From Agrobacterium larrymoorei (GTDB lineage: Bacteria; Pseudomonadota; Alphaproteobacteria; Rhizobiales; Rhizobiaceae): a stretch of DNA of 64,000 nt. Every line of letters begins with the position of its first letter. Position 1 is the stretch's first letter. Below are positions 60,018 to 64,000 of this stretch, piece by piece. The stretch lies in contig NZ_JAAMFB010000007.1 of NCBI RefSeq assembly GCF_013322225.1, positions 33,861 to 97,860 of the forward strand, in the 5' to 3' direction. A program made the position numbers and the translations under genes. Under the pieces are notes generated by a model. That model was not told the origin of the DNA. It was given only the letters and a program-made list of their open reading frames with translations, and did not search any database.

Positions 60018-60590
60018 ATGCACGCTTATCGCGGGCCGCGGCCTGCTACGCGCAAATTTGCCGCGCTGGAAGTGCGCGGCGTTGCTTTCGATGGTTCGTT
60101 TTCCGGCTATGCCAGTGTGTTTGGCGAGGTGGATCTGGGGCGCGATGTGATTGAGCGGGGGGCGTTTCAGCGTTCGCTCGATGAACGCGGCGCTGCCGGT
60201 ATTCGGATGCTCTATCAGCATGACCCTGCCCAGCCAATCGGCGCCTGGCGCACCGTCCGCGAGGATGAGCGCGGGCTTTATGTCGAGGGTGTGCTGGCGC
60301 CGGATGTGGCGCGGGCGAAGGAGGTTCACTCACTGATGAAGACCGGCGCGCTGGACGGGCTTTCCATCGGTTTTCAGACCGTGCGGGCGGGCAAGGCGAC
60401 GCGGGGCGGGGTGCGGCGGATTCTGGAGGCGGACCTCTGGGAAATCTCCGTCGTGACCTTTCCGATGCTGCCTTCGGCGCGGGTTTCCAACGTCAAGCAG
60501 GCGCGGTTTTTTCGAGACCGGGAGACGGAGCTGGTGCGCACGATGCGCCGGGCGGCGAAGGTGATGGCGGTGGGGGCTTTTGGGCGGTGA
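60018..60590 (+). CDS. HK97 family prohead protease
   Basis: A 190-aa maturation protease that removes the scaffold part of the capsid protein. Family signatures are FSGYASVFGEVDLGRDVIERGAF, the histidine in LYQHDPAQPIGAW, and ALDGLSIGFQTVRAGK followed by EADLWEISVVTFPM. ATG 60018 has GGAG at good distance. It is followed, after a palindromic repeat, by the capsid gene. Confidence 0.96.
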   Translation: MHAYRGPRPATRKFAALEVRGVAFDGSFSGYASVFGEVDLGRDVIERGAFQRSLDERGAAGIRMLYQHDPAQPIGAWRTVREDERGLYVEGVLAPDVARAKEVHSLMKTGALDGLSIGFQTVRAGKATRGGVRRILEADLWEISVVTFPMLPSARVSNVKQARFFRDRETELVRTMRRAAKVMAVGAFGR

Positions 60591-60626
60591 GCAGGACTTG
60601 TTGCCCGGTGCTTGCCTCCCGTTCGG

Positions 60627-60726
60627 CGTCATCCTCGCCCTTGAGGCGAGGATCCATGGGCGGTGCTTGAGGCGTGGATCCTCGGGTCAAGCCCGAGGAT
60701 GACGGCAGTTGGTTTGGCTATGGAGC
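60627..60726. repeat. RIME-like palindromic repeat between protease and capsid genes
   Basis: GCGTCATCCTCGCCC (from 60627) and GGGTCAAGCCCGAGGATGAC form the ends of an imperfect inverted repeat; GAGGCGAGGATCC and GGCGTGGATCCTCGG repeat in the centre. The right tail is nearly identical to 47128-47156. It interrupts the GTA operon between genes g4 and g5. Confidence 0.8.
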
Positions 60727-60808
60727 CATCCACGTCTTCAAGTCGGTTGACGGAGATCATGTCTGACTCCGAGTCAACATAATTCAATATTCAACAAAGG
60801 AAAACCAC

Positions 60809-62056
60809 ATGACAGAACAGACGGTTGCGCCGCAGATCAAGGCCGTGCCGGAGACGGTGACGGCTGCGTTTGATGATTTTATGGAGGCTTTCGAGGCGTT
60901 TCGGGAGACCAATGACCAGCGGTTGGGTGAGATCGAGCGCAAGATGGGCTCAGATGTGCTGACCCGCGAAAAGCTGGACCGCATCGACAAGGCGCTGGAC
61001 GACAATAAGAAGACGATGGACGAGCTTTCGCTTAAGAGGGCGCGACCGGCGCTGGGACGCCGGGGTGGGCCGAGTGCCGAGACTGAGGAACATAAGGCGG
61101 CGTTCGAGGCCTATATTCGCCGGGGTGACGAGGGTGCGCTGCGTGACCTGGAGGCCAAGGCCTTTGCCGGGAGTACGGGTGCCGATGGCGGCTATCTGCT
61201 GCCGAACGAGACCGACAGCGACATTGGCAGGCGCATGGCGGTGGTCTCGCCGATGCGCGCACTTTCCACGGTGCGGCAGGTTTCCGGCGCGGTGCTGAAA
61301 AAGCCGTTTGCGCCGAGCGGGCTGGCAACGGGCTGGGTTTCCGAAACGGCGGCACGCCCGCAGACCAACACGCCGCAGCTTTCCGAACTGACATTCCCCA
61401 CCATGGAGCTTTACGCCATGCCAGCGGCGACGCAAGCGCTGCTGGACGATGCGGCGGTGGACATCGAGGCGTGGATCGCGGCGGAAGTGGATGTGGCCTT
61501 TGCCGAACAGGAAGGCACTGCCTTCATTTCCGGCGATGGCGTGAACAAGCCGAGGGGGCTTTTGGCCTATGAGGCGGTGGCCAATGCGGACTGGAGCTGG
61601 GGCAAGATCGGCTATGTGGCGACCGGGGCTGCGGGTGCCTTCGCCAATGGCGGGCCGCATGACGTGCTGATCGACGCGATCTATTCGCTGAAAGCGGGGC
61701 ATCGCCAGAACGGCACATTCCTGATGAACCGCAAAACGCAGAGCGCGCTTCGCCGCTTCAAGGACAATACCGGCAACTACCTGTGGCAGCCACCGGCGTC
61801 CGCCGGGCAGGCCGCATTGCTGATGGGCTTCCCTGTGGCGGAAGCGGAAGACATGCCGGATGTGGTGGCTAACAGTACGGCAATTGCCTTTGGCGATTTC
61901 CGCGCCGGTTATCTGGTGGTGGACCGCACGGGCATTCGTATCTTGCGCGACCCATATTCCGCCAAGCCCTATGTGCTGTTTTATACGACGAAGCGCGTTG
62001 GGGGTGGGGTGCAGAACTTCGAGGCGGTGAAGCTGGTGAAATTTGCGGCGAGTTGA
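60809..62056 (+). CDS. Major capsid protein (HK97 fold)
   Basis: A 415-aa HK97-type capsid protein. The first ~100 residues are charged and helical (scaffold-like delta domain; IERKMGSDVLTREKLDRIDKALDDNKKTMDEL), then the capsid fold starts near GSTGADGGYLLPNETDSDIGRRM, with VSETAARPQTNTPQLSELTFPTMELYAMPAATQALLDDA and the late GFPVAEAEDMPDV. AAAGGA precedes the ATG. The protease gene upstream would cut near residue 105 (inference from the charge change). Confidence 0.96.
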   Translation: MTEQTVAPQIKAVPETVTAAFDDFMEAFEAFRETNDQRLGEIERKMGSDVLTREKLDRIDKALDDNKKTMDELSLKRARPALGRRGGPSAETEEHKAAFEAYIRRGDEGALRDLEAKAFAGSTGADGGYLLPNETDSDIGRRMAVVSPMRALSTVRQVSGAVLKKPFAPSGLATGWVSETAARPQTNTPQLSELTFPTMELYAMPAATQALLDDAAVDIEAWIAAEVDVAFAEQEGTAFISGDGVNKPRGLLAYEAVANADWSWGKIGYVATGAAGAFANGGPHDVLIDAIYSLKAGHRQNGTFLMNRKTQSALRRFKDNTGNYLWQPPASAGQAALLMGFPVAEAEDMPDVVANSTAIAFGDFRAGYLVVDRTGIRILRDPYSAKPYVLFYTTKRVGGGVQNFEAVKLVKFAAS

Positions 62057-62090
62057 TGCCTTTTGATCCGCGGAGGGTGCGGCTGGGGTA

Positions 62091-62266
62091 CCTCTCCCCT
62101 TGTGGGAGAGGACAGAAAATCATGATCTTAGCTTTAGCTAAGTCATAGATTTTCTAGGTGAGGGGTTTGCGGCGTGCGTTGAGCCAAAACCCCTCACTTG
62201 CGATTTCTAACACTTAAGCTGCGCTTAAGATGTTGAAATCGCTTTCTCTCCCACAGGGGGAGAGAT
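62091..62266 (+). repeat. Mosaic intergenic repeat, copy C
   Basis: Same 180-bp element as B and D: CCTCTCCCCTTGTGGGAGAG, ATCATGATCTTAGCTTTAGC, AGCTGCGCTTAAGATG, and CTCTCCCACAGGGGGAGAG. It occupies the gap between capsid and gp6. Confidence 0.85.
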
Positions 62267-62317
62267 AGGCCCAGCCGCGCCCTCGTAATTCATCTCTCTT
62301 CCGAGGAAGCAATCCAT

Positions 62318-62887
62318 ATGACCTACGCAACAGTAACCCCGCCCGCAGCGGAGGCGTTGACGCTTGCCGATGTGAAGGCGCACTTGCGGCTGGATGGCGC
62401 GCAAGAGGACGCGCTGCTGACATCGCTGATCGTAACCGCGCGCGAGCATCTGGAACGGCAGACGGGGCTGTGCCTGATGCGCCAGACCCTTAGGCTTTAT
62501 CTGGATGAATGGCCGCGTGACGGCGTGATCCTGATTGCGAAGGGACCGGTGCAAGCCATCGAAACGATTCTGGTTTTCGACGATGCGGGCGACCCGCAGG
62601 ATATTACCGGGACTGACAAATTGCTGGATGGCGACGGGCGGCCTGCAAGGCTTTGGCTGCGAAATCCGCCTGCACCGGGCCAGCCGCTGAACGGCATCGA
62701 GGTGGATTTCACCGCCGGATTTGGCGAAAGCGGGGCGGATGTGCCGGACACGCTGAAGCGGGCGATGCTGATCCACATCGGGCATATGTTTGCGTTTCGC
62801 GGTGCAGTCGCCCCGACGGACCAGCCAGCAGGTGTGCCGCCGGGCTACGAGCGGTTGATCGGGCCGTTTCGTCGAGTGGGACTTTAG
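62318..62887 (+). CDS. Head-tail connector protein (gp6 / phiE125 gp8 type)
   Basis: A 189-aa adaptor: ALTLADVKAHLRLDGAQEDALLTSLIVTAREHLERQTGLCLM is the family's N-terminal helix bundle, and VDFTAGFG with VPDTLKRAMLIHIGHMFAFRGA is its typical end. It attaches below the portal. It is followed two bases later by gp7. Confidence 0.93.
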   Translation: MTYATVTPPAAEALTLADVKAHLRLDGAQEDALLTSLIVTAREHLERQTGLCLMRQTLRLYLDEWPRDGVILIAKGPVQAIETILVFDDAGDPQDITGTDKLLDGDGRPARLWLRNPPAPGQPLNGIEVDFTAGFGESGADVPDTLKRAMLIHIGHMFAFRGAVAPTDQPAGVPPGYERLIGPFRRVGL

Positions 62888-62889
62888 CC

Positions 62890-63225
62890 ATGAACCTGAC
62901 TTTTCTCGACCCTGGCCAGCTGACGGCGCGGCTGGACCTGGAAGCACCCGATGATGTGCCGGACGGGCAGGGTGGCGTTACGCGGGAGTGGCGATTTCAA
63001 CGCTCGCTGTGGGCGGCAATCGAACCGACGACGCAGAGCGCTTATGACCGCGCCTCCGCGCAAGGCGTGACGATCACGCACCGGGTCTGGCTGAGCTTTC
63101 GTGACGATATCGCAGCGGGTATGCGCTTTCGAAAAGGAGCGCGCCTTTTCAACATCAGACTGGTGATGGACCCCGATGAAACGGGACGCTTCATCGTCTG
63201 CAGGTGCGAGGAGGAGGGGCGATGA
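62890..63225 (+). CDS. Head closure protein (gp7 / SPP1 gp16-like)
   Basis: A 111-aa protein of the head-closure family: TARLDLEAPDDVPDGQGGVTREWRFQRSLWAAIEPTTQSAYDRASAQGVTITHRVWLSFRDDIAAGMRFRKGARLFNIR is the signature. The frame continues upstream, but ATG 62890 follows directly on the gp6 stop. It overlaps the next gene by 4 bases. Confidence 0.92.
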   Translation: MNLTFLDPGQLTARLDLEAPDDVPDGQGGVTREWRFQRSLWAAIEPTTQSAYDRASAQGVTITHRVWLSFRDDIAAGMRFRKGARLFNIRLVMDPDETGRFIVCRCEEEGR

Positions 63226-63623
63226 GTGCCGCCAACGCGCTGTTGCGCGCAATTCACGAGCGGCTGGCCGCGGATGCATTTCTCGCCCGTGCGCTTGGCC
63301 CCCAAGGCCTGATCGACCGCCTGATGCCGCGCGTGGTTTTGCCCTGCGTGATGCCGGGCGAGGTGGAAAGCCGCGATTACTCCACCGCGACCGAAAAGGG
63401 CGAGGAGCATATGCTGACGCTGGAAGTGTGGTGCGACGAGGGCGGCAGGCAAAAGTCTCAGGAAATCGCCAGCCGCATCATGGTGCTGCTGGACGACGCG
63501 CCGCTTGTCCTTGGCGGCGGAGTGACGCTGGTCAGCCTGTTTTATCGCTCCCTGCGCAGCAGGCGCGCGACGAAGACGCAGCAGTTTGTGACAGAGATGC
63601 GGTTTCGGGCGGTGACGGAGTAG
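63222..63623 (+). CDS. Tail terminator protein (gp8, DUF3168)
   Basis: A 133-aa DUF3168 protein (ANALLRAIHERLAADAFLARALG, CVMPGEVESRDYSTATEKGEEHMLTLEVWCDEGGRQKSQEIASRIM). It caps the tail tube and joins it to the head. ATG 63222 follows GGAGGGGCG and overlaps the gp7 stop (ATGA). Confidence 0.93.
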   Translation: MSAANALLRAIHERLAADAFLARALGPQGLIDRLMPRVVLPCVMPGEVESRDYSTATEKGEEHMLTLEVWCDEGGRQKSQEIASRIMVLLDDAPLVLGGGVTLVSLFYRSLRSRRATKTQQFVTEMRFRAVTE

Positions 63624-63653
63624 GCGCGGTGCGGGACGGGTGCGACCGGGTTA

Positions 63654-63830
63654 CCTCTCCCCCTGTGGGAGAGGAAGAAAAATCATGGTCTTAGCTTCAG
63701 CTAAGTCATAGATTTTTTTGGGTAGAGGGGTTTTCTCGCTAACATCGTAGCGTAACCCCTCACTTGCGATTTCTAACACTTGAGCCCTAGCGGGCTAAGA
63801 TGTTGAAATCGCTTTCTCTCCCACAAGGGG
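63654..63830 (+). repeat. Mosaic intergenic repeat, copy D (3' end truncated)
   Basis: Same element as A-C, near-identical to the reverse complement of copy A, including CGCTAACATCGTAGCGTAACCCC. The final AGAG of the right end is missing: the sequence passes from CCCACAAGGGG directly into another dyad at 63844. Confidence 0.82.
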
Positions 63831-63843
63831 ACCGTTGCATAAC

Positions 63844-63983
63844 CACGTGAGCCACACAGCCACCTGACATGCATGCGCCTTACCCCGCCGCCCTTTCTCT
63901 TGAGGGGCGGTTCTTGGTTCATGTCGGCTGGTTGATGGGTGATGTGGCTGACTGCGGACACAGTTCTCCCCTCGGCTCACGTG
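63844..63983. repeat. Second dyad element next to copy D
   Basis: CACGTGAGCC (63844-63853) and GGCTCACGTG (63974-63983) are perfect 10-bp inverted ends of a 140-bp segment. No gene is supported between them. It sits where repeat D is truncated, so it may be an inserted miniature element. Confidence 0.5.
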
Positions 63984-64000
63984 CTCAGCGTCACCCAGCG

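Larger units (their letters stand above)
51595..63623 (+). mobile_element. Gene transfer agent (GTA)-like head gene cluster with inserted cargo
   Basis: In order: gp1 (TerS-like), TerL, portal, DUF6107 (g3.5), prohead protease, major capsid, gp6 connector, gp7 head closure, gp8 tail terminator. This is the RcGTA order, and tail genes should follow beyond the right edge. Accessory genes sit in the gaps between TerL and portal, portal and g3.5, and g3.5 and protease. All recognised head structural genes are open. No integrase is visible here, fitting a GTA or domesticated prophage rather than a plain active prophage; the distinction is inference. Confidence 0.85.

Noticed and set aside
51381..63830. 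CRISPR array
   Set aside because: The four related repeats are ~180 bp, kilobases apart and in mixed orientation, with no short regular spacers and no cas genes.
1..64000. tRNA, rRNA or insertion sequence
   Set aside because: No cloverleaf-capable sequence or rRNA segment was recognised, and no transposase frame (DDE or tyrosine/serine recombinase motifs) was found by reading; a covariance-model scan would be decisive.

Overview
The window is about 64 kb of an alphaproteobacterial chromosome, most probably Agrobacterium or a close Rhizobiaceae relative. The evidence is a near-canonical Ros zinc-finger regulator, a DivJ-like kinase a few genes downstream of ros, many Rhizobiales families of unknown function (DUF1491, DUF2336, DUF5330, DUF6107, DUF6456), high-GC coding sequence and several rhizobial intergenic mosaic repeats. 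No rRNA, tRNA, CRISPR array or insertion sequence was seen. The species call is inference.

Layout. 0-9.6 kb: metabolic and stress genes: a PAT-type acetyltransferase, a divergent ArgO exporter/ArgP regulator pair, a DapA-like aldolase, a polysaccharide deacetylase, HicAB, an AI-2E family permease, a ring-cleavage-type dioxygenase, a hemolysin III homologue, a second PAT-type acetyltransferase and MsrB. 9.6-17.7 kb: ros, a DnaA-C-terminal-like HTH protein, DUF6456, SufE, DUF5330, a DivJ-like histidine kinase and a peptidoglycan-binding protein, then a DUF4160/DUF2442 pair. 17.9-22.8 kb: a chemoreceptor/CheW operon, a DUF2336 protein and a 65-aa gene behind a CtrA-type box. 22.8-36.2 kb: envelope and redox genes (DUF1254/DUF1214, sorbosone dehydrogenase with DUF2231, class A penicillin-binding protein, TetR with a thioredoxin-reductase-like enzyme, a class D beta-lactamase-like protein, an L,D-transpeptidase). 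An AT-richer three-gene cassette (membrane protein, ImmA/IrrE peptidase, beta family protein) interrupts this block at 27.3-29.4 kb. 36.2-40.2 kb: a copper operon copA-cueR-copZ with a MerR-type promoter, then MazEF. 40.3-51.2 kb: GH32 sucrose/fructan hydrolase, SelO, a SUFU-domain protein, a saccharopine/lysine dehydrogenase with a divergent Lrp regulator, a ParE/RHH toxin-antitoxin pair and a large alpha/beta hydrolase.

51.6 kb to the right edge: the head-gene half of a gene transfer agent (GTA) or GTA-like prophage, in the gene order known from Rhodobacter capsulatus: gp1 (TerS-like), TerL, portal, g3.5/DUF6107, prohead protease, capsid, gp6 connector, gp7 head closure, gp8 tail terminator. 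The tail genes should lie beyond the window. The order is interrupted by accessory genes: a GH19 lysozyme-like enzyme, a Dabb protein, a HigBA module with a frameshifted toxin, two AT-rich genes followed by a terminator, and a MarR-GNAT fusion. Four copies of a ~180-bp mosaic repeat lie in and around it.

The two regions most worth a second look are the ImmA/beta-protein cassette and the GTA head cluster with its inserted cargo. Five toxin-antitoxin or TA-like modules in 64 kb of chromosome is also a high density.
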